NCBI GenBank assembly: GCA_029718625.1
Contig: CM056376.1
Location: forward strand, 93,663,945-93,727,944
Length of the DNA stretch: 64,000 bases
From: Synaphobranchus kaupii
Lineage: Eukaryota; Chordata; Actinopteri; Anguilliformes; Synaphobranchidae
Direction: 5' to 3'
The position numbers and the translations under genes were made by a program. Positions 45,792 through 57,160 of the stretch are shown piece after piece. Every line of letters begins with the position of its first letter. Positions within the stretch are counted from its first letter, which is position 1. The notes below the pieces were generated by a model. That model ran no database searches and was not told the origin of the DNA. It was given only the letters and a program-made list of their open reading frames with translations.

Positions 45792-46606
45792 CAGTGCAAT
45801 ATATTATTGTGCTATATTGCAAACAATTACATAAAAGAGGTAGCAAAACTTTTTAACTGATCAAATTAAAGACCAAGGTGAATGATTAGGCTTGTGATTG
45901 GTCAAAATGTGAATACATGGCCATGAAAACTAACCATTAGATAATGAAGAAAGCAAATGACTACTCAAACTACTCAGACCTGCATTGTGTTAATATGTTT
46001 AAGTACTTAGACACGTGTTTTCAACAACCTAATTAGGAGCCTGTTGATTCACCACAGTCATTCCTTTACTCAATTTGTGTAAATGTTTGCATTGCAATAT
46101 AGCACAATTAGTACAATGTGAACATGGGACTTTTATTCTTCATGGCTTGCATAGCTATTTCTGACATAATGTGGCTTAAGAGGGTAGCCTCATACAAATA
46201 CAACCCCAGCCGTCAAGTTTAAGCACATACACAGGACAGACAAACCTACAGTAAGGGACCTAACATGCAGAGTGTAGAAAGTCTACACCGTAGATCAATC
46301 TTGTCTGAAAAGGCCCGGTGTGGGTGCAGGTTTTTAACACACCGGATTCAACTTAGTTGGACCAGATGTCGTAGTGCTGGGCTAAAACAAAAAAACTTCA
46401 CCCACACCTTTACGGATAAGATTGGATACCCCTGGTGTAGACAGTGTAGAGTTTCTATAATGGAATTATTAATTGGCTGTAACAGTGTGTTGAGATGGAA
46501 CTGCCACTGTATATTTTAATTCAAGTTCTCAAAAACTCCCATACACTGAAACAACAGAGAGCAGAATTGCATTGGCCACTCGACCATGATGCCAGGTGTG
46601 ACTCAC

Positions 46607-46714
46607 CGAATCCAAAGGCAGCAGGGGCGGGAATGGGAGCCGATTGGACAGTCGTGGAAGTGTAGAGTCCCGTGACCAGCAGACCATCGAAATATGTACT
46701 GGTGGTGATGGTCA
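46607..46714 (-). CDS. reln: reln exon: reeler domain segment (about human residues 76-113)
   Basis: 108 nt, entering in phase 1 (G|TG) and leaving after one base of a Gly codon. It encodes [20 protein letters not shown] and then a Pro/Ala-rich stretch ending AAFGFG. The first part is almost identical to the reeler (F-spondin-like) domain of vertebrate reelin; the Pro/Ala loop is diverged and one residue shorter than in human. The acceptor is ctctctttcag and the donor is gtgagt. The preceding exon, with the signal peptide, is not in the window, and the following reeler exon was not found. Confidence 0.95.
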
Positions 46715-47545
46715 CTGAAAGAGAGTCAGATAAGAGGGCAAATGAGAGACAGCACAATGCTTATAATGTAGAAAGCTAATGTTTCGTATCGGCAGAACAC
46801 TAGAATCTGGGGAAGCAATCGTTAAGATATTAGCCATCGTTTTCTCATGACTCACTCTCAAGCTTAGCGCACGCACATTCGTCCACGCATGTGCTTGTAT
46901 GTGCAAATAAAGCGAAACCTTGTGCTTCATCTACATCACTACTACAACATTATCGACAACATTACTACCGATACCATGTAAAATGAAAATTGCACTGGTA
47001 TGAAACTGTTGTTTTAGTTCTGTCAGACATGACGAGCACAAGGGAATGGTGTGCTGTATATATGGAATGCGTACATAATCTATTCAAAAGGGCTTTATAA
47101 TGCAGGATCAGGAACAATGAGTATGAATGAAATCCCGGCAGGACCCCTAAACATACAGAACAAGATTGATTTCTATTAATTTATTCATACTTGAGGGGTT
47201 AAAAAAAGTAAATATGTAAAAATGTTAACATAATGTGTACAAACACTGGTGGCATGACATTCACATGACATTTACTCACACTGACCAAATTCAAAGTCTT
47301 TATTGGGCTAATAAAGGACACACAGAGAATCCCTTGTAACAGTTCAGCACACGGCCTCACAGCTGAAATGACCCACGGTGGCGGCGCGTGTCAGTACCGT
47401 AACCGCCACAGTGAGGTCCGTCGCGGTGCAGAGTGGTTGAGGCCGGCTGTAATGCTTAACATCTGTCCTGCCGCCTGTGAGCACGATGGACAGGTGCTAA
47501 GGAGAGCGGGGATTCAGGGATATTTGTGCGGGCGGTTTCCCCCGA

Positions 47546-47560
47546 GGGGGGGGGGGGGGG
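47546..47560. repeat. poly-G tract, about 15 nt
   Basis: G run followed by CGGGG in a GC-rich patch. Confidence 0.85.
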
Positions 47561-47801
47561 CGGGGCAGCTGTGTGTACAGGTGCCAGGCAGAGAGGAGCA
47601 TGGCGGTATCGCCTTGCTGCAGCCGCCAGCGGACAGATGGCACAGGTACAGGTAACTCTAAGGGCCTGATTTACCAAGACCTTTAGCATGTGCAAAAGCT
47701 TTCAGCACACGCAAACTAATAACACAACTGATGACTGGTGAAAAACAATCATTGGTCGTGTTATTGGTTTTGCGTATGCTAAAATGTTTCGCGCACACTA
47801 A

Positions 47802-48776
47802 GGGCTCTATTTAATAAACCAAACGCAATGGTGAACGCAAGAGTAATCGCTTGGCGGTATCGCTCTGAGGGCGTGTCGGCGAGAAATTTGGTAATTTCAT
47901 GACGGCAATCTTGGCGCACCTTATGGCGGTATTGCTAAAAGCTGGGTTTAAACGTCCAAGGTGTGTCTCTATGGTAGCCAATCAAATTGTTGTTCTCATG
48001 CTTTAAAAAAAAAGCCAGTTGGAACGCAATCGCTCCTTGCAATTTCATAATGAGCAACCCAAACGCACTGGACCGTCAACGACAAGAGCGATTTTCCGCA
48101 CAGGAATCAGACATACTTGCAACAGAAGTACAGGCTAGGACTGTAGTAATTTATGGATCACAATCCACACCACCTCGTCTCCCAGAAGTTCGGAAGGCAC
48201 GGGAGGAGGTGGCGAATGCATTAATTAGCCTACATCAGGTGATGTAGGCATAATTATGATTCAAATGGTAGGCTTATGATTCAACTGTGTCAATGTGTAA
48301 TTTATATATTATAGGCTATTGGCCTACATGATCGCAAGTTTCTTGTAAGCTGTCCTGTTTTATTCTAGTAGTTTAAATTAAAATTAATGAATTAATAATA
48401 ATTATAGGCTATTTGTTCATTAAATGGAAGTGTAATGTTGGCATCACCTATAGACACTACATAGAACTACATGACGAATAAGTTGCCAAATTGCCAGAGT
48501 CTATTGCGTTCCCGCTAAGAGGTGGTTCAAGCTGATCATAACGCAATGGGTTTTCGTTGGTTCAAATTGTCACTGAGCCGAAAGTATTTTAGAACACGCC
48601 CCAGACAGCGCCACCCATCCCACTGCAGCGCAAGCGAAAGGATGTTATGTTGAGAATTTGTTGATCCTAGCGGTATTGCTGAGAAACGCCATAGCGCCAG
48701 TTTTAAGACGTTGATGCTGTCAACAAGCTTGCGTTTGACTATACCGTCCCCTTGCGCTGGTTTGAAAATAGAGCCC
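47802..48776 (+). mobile_element. inner Harbinger-like element, 975 bp, with TAA target duplication
   Basis: Terminal inverted repeats gggctctatttaataaacca at the left against gggctctattttcaaaccag as the reverse complement of the right end. A TAA duplication lies on both sides, the preference of PIF/Harbinger transposons. It carries a small Myb/SANT-like ORF (48050-48247) but no DDE transposase. It is non-autonomous, probably an internally deleted derivative. Confidence 0.85.
48050..48247 (+). pseudogene. Myb/SANT-like protein fragment of Harbinger element
   Basis: A 65-codon ORF, MSNPNALDRQRQERFSAQES, DILATEVQARTVVIYGSQST, PPRLPEVRKAREEVANALIS, LHQVM. The pattern RFSAQESDILATEVQAR...IYGSQS...K-A-R-E-E-V-A-N-A resembles the first helices of the Myb/SANT-like DNA-binding protein encoded by PIF/Harbinger transposons, but the usual Trp residues are missing. 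The ORF ends at CAG|GTGATG, which could be an old splice donor. I infer a remnant of the transposon's second protein. Confidence 0.6.
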
Positions 48777-49717
48777 TAAAGGTCTTAGTAAATCAAGCCA
48801 TCAGAGGCATGCTACCAGAATGCCTTATGGCAGCTCTGCGCCCTTTGCAGAGTCACACTCATCACTCTGCTACCCTTCCCTCCACTGAATACGGCTCTGC
48901 TATCACATGGCGTGACACTGGCAGTGCTTCTCAATAGAACAGCTGTAGACTACACAACAGTCGTACGTAACGACTGCGCGAGGAGCACTCACGAGGATGA
49001 TGAGCCCAATTACAGAGACCTCTTTCCTGGTCGAAAAATGCCCACAGAGTACGAAACAATACCGCAAGGAGGAAACAAGCTCTAGTAGTGCAGGGCTCTT
49101 TTCATTACTGGTAAATACAGCAAACCAGGAGAGACATCCATCAGCCTTAGCCAAAATGAGGACTCTGGATGGACTGAATGGGCTGTTCTTAACAACAGGC
49201 ATTCTTACCCTCTTATGCTCTCTCTTTTTCCTTTAATGCCTCTGCGAGCGCTACTAGCTGGTAGAGTGAATGGATAATGGTCTGGCATTGTGTCAACCAG
49301 ACAGATCACATACTGCAGAATGAAAGCAGTCCAAAAAGAAAATACTCCCCACCAGAGTAGAAAAAAAGTCTCATAAAAAAAAAAACTAACCCGTGTTTCT
49401 GTCCCCACCCCCTATGTCAAGAACAAGGAGACAGACACATAACGAGCCAGACCTGGGGTAGGGGGAGTGTAATGGAATCCAAATGTACATCTGAATCATG
49501 GACCAAGGGCTGGGTCTGTTTAGCTGCAGAGGATTGTGGGAAGGGCTGTGGAAATCTGGGTGTTTTGACAGTCTTCCCTGTGGCTGGTGCCTCTCGTCTG
49601 TGCGTTTGTGGCTCGCGTCTGAACGTCTTGATTGACTGCGTGTTTTCGGGGTGTGTGTTTCACGTCTGTGGGCAAATATTTGTGTTCTTGTGTCTGCAGT
49701 GAGTCTCAGGGTGTATA

Positions 49718-49720
49718 GTT

Positions 49721-49797
<77 letters not shown>
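49718..49797. repeat. (TG)n microsatellite, about 80 nt
   Basis: Nearly pure TG. Confidence 0.95.
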
Positions 49798-49798
<1 letters not shown>

Positions 49799-50407
49799 AG
49801 ACAGAGTCAGACTGAGCTACACCCAGGATTAAGCACATATCCCACCTCCTCCCCGTCTCTCTGCATCTCCCCACATTGCAGTCTCAATAATTCATCACTG
49901 TTCCCTCAGTATGCTATCCAAATTTCTACACTCTCCCTCTCTTTCCTTTCATGGTTTTTTTAACCAAAAAAAAGCCGCAATTCCTCACGATGTGAGTCTG
50001 CCATAGGTCTCGGCCCATGGCAAGGCACAGCGTAGGAAAGGGGATGTATCAAGCAGTTAAAAGTGTCTGTCAACAGAACAAAATCTATCTGTGTTCCCGT
50101 AAATGTCTCTGCGCACGAGACTGTAGGATTTAAAAACCAACAGTGGTGAACTTGCATTTAATTTCACTACATTCAGTAAGTCCCACTGCACGTTAATCAT
50201 GGCCAATGGTGGTACCATCTTTGGTGGGACCGGACATCACCTATTAAAACTAGCAAGTACAATGGCCTTCATACATACAGTACATACTGAGAATGCACAG
50301 TACATTCACACACTCATAAAAAAAGTTGTTTCTTCCTTTCTAAAAACCACTGATTTACCCATACAAATATGGATTCATACATGTAGATGTACTCCCTTTT
50401 TCTTTAA

Positions 50408-50522
50408 AACACACACACACACACATACACGTGCACGCACACACACACACACACACACGCATACACACGCATACACGCGCACACACACACACACACACAC
50501 ACCACACACACACACACACACA
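50408..50522. repeat. (CA)n microsatellite, interrupted
   Basis: CA repeats with CGTGCACGCA and CGCATACACG interruptions. Confidence 0.95.
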
Positions 50523-53129
50523 AGCAAACATAAAAATGCTACATTCCAGATGACCTGACTTTTAGAGGTTACCTTATCTGCAGCCCCCTGCAGTGTTTTA
50601 AAAGCTCTCTCTCTCTCAACCCTCTCTCTCTTTCTCTCTCTCAGGTCCTACACAGCGGCGTACCTGCACCATCTGAAGTGGGTTTGGGGGGAGCGGGGTA
50701 GCCGGAGGTGGGGTGGGGGTGGGGTTGCAGGGACACTCAAACCCAAGAACAGAGACCGGAGGTGGAGTTGGGGGAAGGAGTCCACTGACAGCACCACCTG
50801 ATCCATAAAAATGCATGATCTAAATTATTTACAGAGCCTCGTTTCGGGGGAAATGGAGCTATGGAGCTCACCGTAGCTCAACAGCAGACTAAGTAGCGTG
50901 TGTGCGCTCTCTCTGGTCTCTGTTCGGTTACAGAACGCGCACCTGTAGGGCATTTTCCACTGCAGGTTCATGTTTAAAACAGGAGAGGGTCAGGGTTTTA
51001 TGAAAAAAAACAAGCCCTTAATGTTTCCCGCCTTGCAGTCTCTGAAGATCCCCAAGACTGAAGAAAAAGAAGGGAAGAACACCTTCCTGACTGGCAACTG
51101 CTAACGTCACCCAATTAGTCCTGCGAAAGCAGCCAGCTGTTTAACATCTGCCAGAGAGGAGTCGCACAGCCTCTAACATCTGGATCGCGTTATCAAATTT
51201 CCACCTGGACAAGCAGGCCGCGGCTCCCTCACATTCACGCAGGGCGGCAGTGACAACCAGAGAGGAAGTGGGCGAGGGAAGGCATGCGGGTGTGGCGAGG
51301 GCGGACCGGTGACATCACACCCTCATGCAGACACTTCTCCCGGGGAAGAAGATGACTTGCGTTTTCAACAATGGCTGGTATCTGGTTGGCATCGCTGCCT
51401 TTCAAAAGCATTATTCATTTTGGCCTTGACAAGTGTTACCGTCCAATATGTCCCCTTAACTTTGACTATAAATCCAAACTTCTATTCACTCTTTCTCTAC
51501 CTGCCCCCCCAGCCAAGAGCACTGAGCCTGAAGACACGACATAAAAGCAGTGGAGTACAGAGCTGCTAAAAGCTAAATCTATTTGTTTACGGCAGTCATC
51601 TGTAGCCCTGGAACTTCGCAATAACCATGCTTTCTGGGGCAAGCAAAAGTGGAGCGCACTTTCCCTTTTTTTTTCTTTATGGAGTTGAAAAACTTTGGGA
51701 GTGCTGCTGTTAGCGCGCAGTTGATATGGCCTTCTCCTCGGAGCGCTGGTCAGGGCTGCACTCAGCTCAGATGGGCCCACTCAGCGGCAGTCACAAGAGC
51801 TCTCCATCCTTCCTAAACCCTCCTCCAACCACTTCTCACGAGGGTCCTTGGCACCCTTGTTCCCCTGGACCTGAACACCCACGCCTCCTCTTACTTAACC
51901 TCCCCCCAACCCTGCCCCGGGGAGCCCCAATCCATCCGCAGTCATACATCATCCACCCCCTACACGCTACAGTACACCATCAAGCCCCCACACCCCCGGC
52001 TCCCGACCCTCCACCCCTAGCCCCGCTCCACCATGCAATATTGATGCTGTGATCTGGTAAGTCTCATTACCGGCACACGCCACGCCGGCTCTACTCAACT
52101 ATTGATGGGCTAGGGGCCTTCCTCGCGTCCCTGACTGTGTACAGCACAGCACGTTCACAAAGGAAAGCACAAGAAAGGAAGAAATATGATAGAAAAAGCA
52201 ACTTGTAGAGCATAGTCAGTTCACAGAGTCCGGTAGAGGTGCCGGAGCCTTCTGCCTGATACCTGTGGTGGCGATTCACCGCTTTGCCTCCCCTGCGCCC
52301 TGTTCTAACCCGCACCGCCCCAATTTTTCTCCACCCCTTATTGTATAACCTTTTACGTTACAACTGGCACCTGTTCCGTTAATATTTATATCCCCCTCCT
52401 TGCAACGCCTTACCGGAACCTTGGAGTACTTAGCCATAATGCAAGGCTAGCAAAACATGAATACATTAATAAATAAATAACTAAAAAATAAATAAAGAAC
52501 ACAGTCAGGTTAGAAGAGGGTGACAGAAAAGTGTGACGGCAAGGTTTTTTTTAAAAATCATTAATAATCGAGGCAGCAAATGGCAGGACCAGGTGGCTGG
52601 GCCTTGGTGGTGAGTTGGCATGCCTACAGTAAAGGAAAATGAGAATAAAATGGTAACCATAACTGACATTTCACCTGGATGCCATTGCTTCAACACTGTA
52701 TCAATTCACATTTGGTTTCCATTTCACCCCCCAGCCTCCTCTCTCCTGGAGCAGTGGGGGGTGGGGTGGTCGAAGGGATTTATACAAAACCCCCTAATAC
52801 CTCTGGGTACAACAGGCATTACACCCTCCCTGTGCGGAAAGGGGGTGAATTAGAGATTTGGGGGTGGTGCAGCAGAGTGCTGTCTGAGAGGTGATGGGGG
52901 GGAGGTGGAGGAGCTGGGATGCATTTGCATCAGGGGGAGGGGGAGAGAAGAGGTGCGAGGGGGTAGTGCCATATTTGAGATACTGGCTGGGGGGTGTTGA
53001 GGAGATGTGAGAGGTGTGTTGTATATTTCTGTGTTTTAAGATGGGGGGTAGGGTTAGGACACAGCTGTGTTTGAGAGGACATGTTGCACCTTACAGTATA
53101 GCAGTAGAGCTGTACTTCTGAGAATCTGT

Positions 53130-53157
53130 ATGTGTGTGTGTGTGTGTGTGTGTGTGA

Positions 53158-53252
<95 letters not shown>

Positions 53253-53324
53253 TGTGTGCATGCGTGTATTCTGTGTGTGTGTGTTCACGCATGTTTTGTG
53301 TGTGTGTGTGTGTTTGTGTGTGAT
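53130..53324. repeat. (GT)n microsatellite, about 195 nt
   Basis: GT run interrupted by GAGTATG and GCATGCGTGTATTC. Confidence 0.95.
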
Positions 53325-53401
53325 AGGGGGAGGTTTGGGAGATAACGTGAATTGCATTACAGTGCTTTTGGCAGAGGGAGCAGTGCACGCGTTAGACAGT
53401 G

Positions 53402-53435
53402 GGGAGAAGGCTCTGACAGACAGACAGACAGCTCT
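53402..53435. other. short (GACA)n patch
   Basis: Three to four GACA units (ctgacagacagacagacagc). Minor. Confidence 0.6.
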
Positions 53436-54625
53436 AGGCTCAGTCAGCCTGAGGCCATTCCACTGCACGCAAACAGCAGCGCGAGGAGGAGGGGTGTGTG
53501 AGAGCGAGAGGCCCCAGGGGGCCACTCCCCAATGCCCCGCAGGGCGAGAGGAGAGAGAGGTGGGATGAATAATTCAGCCACTGACAGGGAGCCGCACCTC
53601 ATGTTTTACACAGCCGTGACACATTCGGAGCGGAGCGCGTCAAGCCGCAGACGATGACCTCGAAGGGCCAGAGGGTCAGAGAGCAGGGTGCTGCTGTACT
53701 TGTGAGACACGAACTGAAAGCCTGCAGGAGACAGGAGACCCAGAAACCAGTGCAAGCACTACAAACCATCAGCAAGTGGCTGTTTGGGCCTGAGGAAAAC
53801 AAGTAAAAACCTAAAGGTGTTCAATCAAGCCAAAGCTAGCAGTGACTGTGCAGCACTCTAGAACCTTCTTCTGGAGGACCGCAGCCCTGCTCCAGGTTCT
53901 ACCAACAGAAAAAGCCAGGGAGAATGATTAGGGCAGAACAGAACCCCCGCTAGCAACGTTGCCGTGGAAACCCAATGGAACATTAACTTGAAGTGCGCCC
54001 GTGCGTTATACCGCTGCCCTGGTTTTAATAACTTACATGATGTCACAGAAAAAGAGCAGCTCGCTATCAACGTGCTACAGAACAGGACCCACTGGTGCCC
54101 TAACACCACAGTGGGGCATATTTAAAATTCAGCAAGAAAAGAGCACGACAGCCATTGGCAGAGGATTTGCACATGACCTCACTCTTAGTTTGCACATGAC
54201 CTCACTCTTACCAAAGCAAAGGGGGTTTGTCTGCAGAGGAAAGGGGCTGTAATCTCCAGGCCTGACTTTGGTCTGCATGCTGTAACATCCATGAACTTCA
54301 GATGGCAAACAATCCATTTCTGTTCTTGGAGCCAAAAAAAACACAGCCCCTTCTTTATAACTTAGGGCTTTGACAGACCCGGATCACTTCATAGGCTGTT
54401 CTGTGAAATAATAAACCCAGGGCGAGTTCTGCATCTACAAAGACACAGGGAGAGTAGATGGTCTTTTCAGGCTGTTTTATAAGCACTTAACAGTTAACAC
54501 GCACAAACACTTTCCCTGGCACACATTCTCACACACTTTTGGACTTTTTATGACAGTTTCAAAATGTAATAGTCAAAAAAGTAATTTTTTCACTGATTAA
54601 AGGAATAAAAAGTATTAATTCATTG

Positions 54626-54643
54626 AAAAAAAAAAAAAAAAAA
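54626..54643. repeat. poly-A tract
   Basis: About 18 A. No recognisable retroposon body lies directly upstream on the plus strand. Confidence 0.85.
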
Positions 54644-55906
54644 CATAACTCAGACTTGTGATGCAAGTCCCACTTTTCCACACTGTGACTACAGCCAATC
54701 GAAAAAAAAAGCTTACTAACGACTGTGAGGCCACTGTTTGGCCACTTTTGGCGACGTAGCAGCGCAGCACAGCACATGAGTGGCCGTGTCAGAGATGGTG
54801 GCACACTGAAAGGTGGTATGTAGGAGTCAAACGGCGTGGCATCGTACCAGAACCCTCCTGCGACACGAGCGGACCTCACACAGGTGCGAGCGGCCAATCA
54901 GCTGCCGTAAGGCATGATCCGCTGTGACAGGGGCACAGCGTGGCGCGGCGTGGAACTGCCACCCGGGCATCACTCACCCTCTGGCTACCAACTGCGAAAA
55001 GAGCACCTGGCACGTCGTCCCCTTCCCGCCCCATCGCGCCGTACGTCAGAAACCGTTTCCCAGACGACCGTCCCACTGGGAAAACGGAAACGCCACTTGT
55101 CCCATCTCCTGCTCGTTTAAACCCGCACTCTTCTGTCCGATTCGTGTGATTCAATGCCGCTCTTTTCAGGTTTGTCCAAAGAATACCGACTCCCTGAAAA
55201 CGGACTGGGGTGGAACAGGCATCGATAGCTGACCAGCTGACCTACATGCCGCTCTCTCTGGCATGCACCAGGGTATAAATGGAGCAGGAAATGAAGGCTG
55301 GCCGCTCTCTGTCCATCTGTTTCCACAGTCAGGGCTGTGTCGGGGTGCCATATCCTCCTTCTCAGGTTCAAATGTCAGTCACCTGTGCAGGGCATGATGG
55401 GAAAACAGGCTGTTCCATTTCCTCCGCGCGAGCGGTCAGAGCGCGGACCTGCCGATTCGTTTAGTTCTGGAGTCGGGCTGGCCTTGACGAACTCATTATC
55501 TCTCGCAGATTGATTTGTCGTGTGTTTAGGGGTGCGTACGTTTGAGTGTGCGCGTGCGCGTGCCTGTGTGTGCACGTGTGCCACTTCGCTGCTGCCCCCA
55601 GCCTGATCTGAGCCCAGTCATTCCATTGCATAACCAGCTGGCACCGGCCCACCCTGCTGGCACAGCCATCTGCCGCTGTGAGCGCCTGCTGCAGCCAGCC
55701 CCACTTGCCGACACACTGAAGGCTTACAGAGAGCGTCCACCGCGCTGAGAAAACACCGTGCTCTTCAGTACTATTGCATATAACATTCACCCGGTACTAC
55801 GGGAGGGGACACTATCAAACCAACCTGTAAACTGTGACCGAGTATGCTTGAGGGTGTGCACGTGTACGATTGTGCATGGTTTGTGTATTAGCACATGTGG
55901 ATGATT

Positions 55907-55936
55907 GTGTGCGCGTGTGTGTGTGTGTGTGTGTGC
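55907..55936. repeat. (GT)n microsatellite
   Basis: Short GT run with GCGC interruption. Confidence 0.85.
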
Positions 55937-57160
55937 TACTTGTGAGTGGTACTATAACTGGTAGATGATGTACTATGACCGGCCTATTTTAAATATAGAG
56001 GGCCTGACTGGCTGAATTGGTTTTACCCTTACGGGCAGCAGAGAAACATGCGAATGAAGGAACAGTTCTGTCAATGACAGCATGTTCCTCGCACATAATC
56101 TGGTCACACATAATCACTTGCATCTAAATCCAAATCTCACGTACATACATGCGTGTGCGTGCATGTGCAGTGCGAACATGTATCTGAGGTTACACAGTGT
56201 TCCTGCTAATTCCCATTATGCATGTAGCAGAGGTGACAAAAAATAAAAATAAAAACTAACTAAAAAAAAAAAAACACAAAAAGCTTCTTGACGTTTTCAC
56301 AAAGCCTATCTCCAGAAAGCAGGAGGAGGACAAGGACAGAGGGCCTCCACTGCTCTGCGGCTCTTTTCATTGCAACCTGCCGCCTTTTTCCACAAAACAA
56401 AAGCTTTTCTCTCCATCTCTAAAGGGGTATCTTTGATACTGAATTATCACGTGGAGCTTTTATCATTATTCATTGACTCATAGAGACCAGGCTTTAATCC
56501 ATCGCTCTGTCTAAAGCACACTTTTTTGAAAAAGGTACCGAGGTGAACTTCTGCCGAGGTGCTGCTGCCGTGTCTTGCCAAGGGCTTGAACATCTGACCA
56601 TCCAACAACAGAAGAGCTTCAAAAACATGCTAACACAGCCAGACTTCACTTAATGCCCCATTCAGACTGTCAAAAACCAAGTCACACAGACATTACCCAT
56701 GACTGATTAGGAACGTCAGCAAAAACAATGGTAGTAAGTGAGTAGTGACTTGGTAATAATTTAGTCTGAATACAATTCCAGGCATAATGAGCTGGAAATT
56801 TAGGAATTCAAGATAATTATAAATACATCAAATCATCTAATCAACGGGCTGTTCATACCATACCATTAATTTTTCTTCCCATCTCTTACATGTTTACTAC
56901 CTGCATGCTATTATTTTATAATTAATTACTAAGTAAAAATACTGTTATATTGTGGTTCTGACGTTACAATCCCGCCCTTATAATGTGGTCGTTAATATCC
57001 ACACTACAGTGGTATTCCCAGTATATACAAACAAAGTGAATATCCTTGTATTTCTAATAGAGCCTCCGTCATTGACACACTAATATGGTGACTTTTTTTT
57101 TTTCTTGTATCAGGGGTGGAAACGGGCGGACTGCCCTCATCTCTTCCCTCTCGTTTCCTC

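Larger units (their letters stand above)
21847..46606 (-). other. reln: reln interval, 24.8 kb, expected to contain a missing exon
   Basis: Spans at least two introns, because a reeler exon must lie here. The identifiable content is repeats, listed separately. AT-rich blocks without obvious repeat structure (about 24450-26300, 30240-31800 and 42700-43380) contain no exon I can recognise. The 500-N gap is the most likely place for the missing exon. Confidence 0.7.
640..46714 (-). other. reln: reln gene, partial (16 exons visible)
   Basis: Minus-strand gene for reelin, a large secreted extracellular-matrix glycoprotein. In vertebrates it signals through VLDLR/ApoER2 and Dab1 to position neurons. 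Sixteen exons are placed by homology to reelin and by splice sites; all introns with both ends visible are GT-AG, and codons split across junctions restore expected residues. The visible product corresponds to about human residues 76-768 of 3460. The receptor-binding repeats 5-6 are outside the window. Exon 1 is not seen and is presumed to lie beyond 64000. One exon, about residues 114-158, is missing between 21847 and 46606. Introns are rich in tandem repeats and transposon remnants. Assignment to reelin is very secure; assignment to a fish is inferred from the repeats. Confidence 0.97.
47662..48799. mobile_element. outer palindromic Harbinger-like MITE, split by inner element
   Basis: Left end gggcctgatttaccaagacc(tttag) is mirrored by the right end (ctaaa)ggtcttagtaaatcaagcc. 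The left arm is itself palindromic (gcacacgcaaactaataaca against tgttattggttttgcg). Without the insertion it would be about 160 bp. It is interrupted at TAA (47799-47801 and 48777-48779) by the element at 47802-48776. Confidence 0.8.

Noticed and set aside
46583..46592. Possible exon end 'ac|catga' matching the predicted end of the upstream reln exon
   Set aside because: It lies on the wrong side of the 46607-46714 exon and does not encode PGQEYH.
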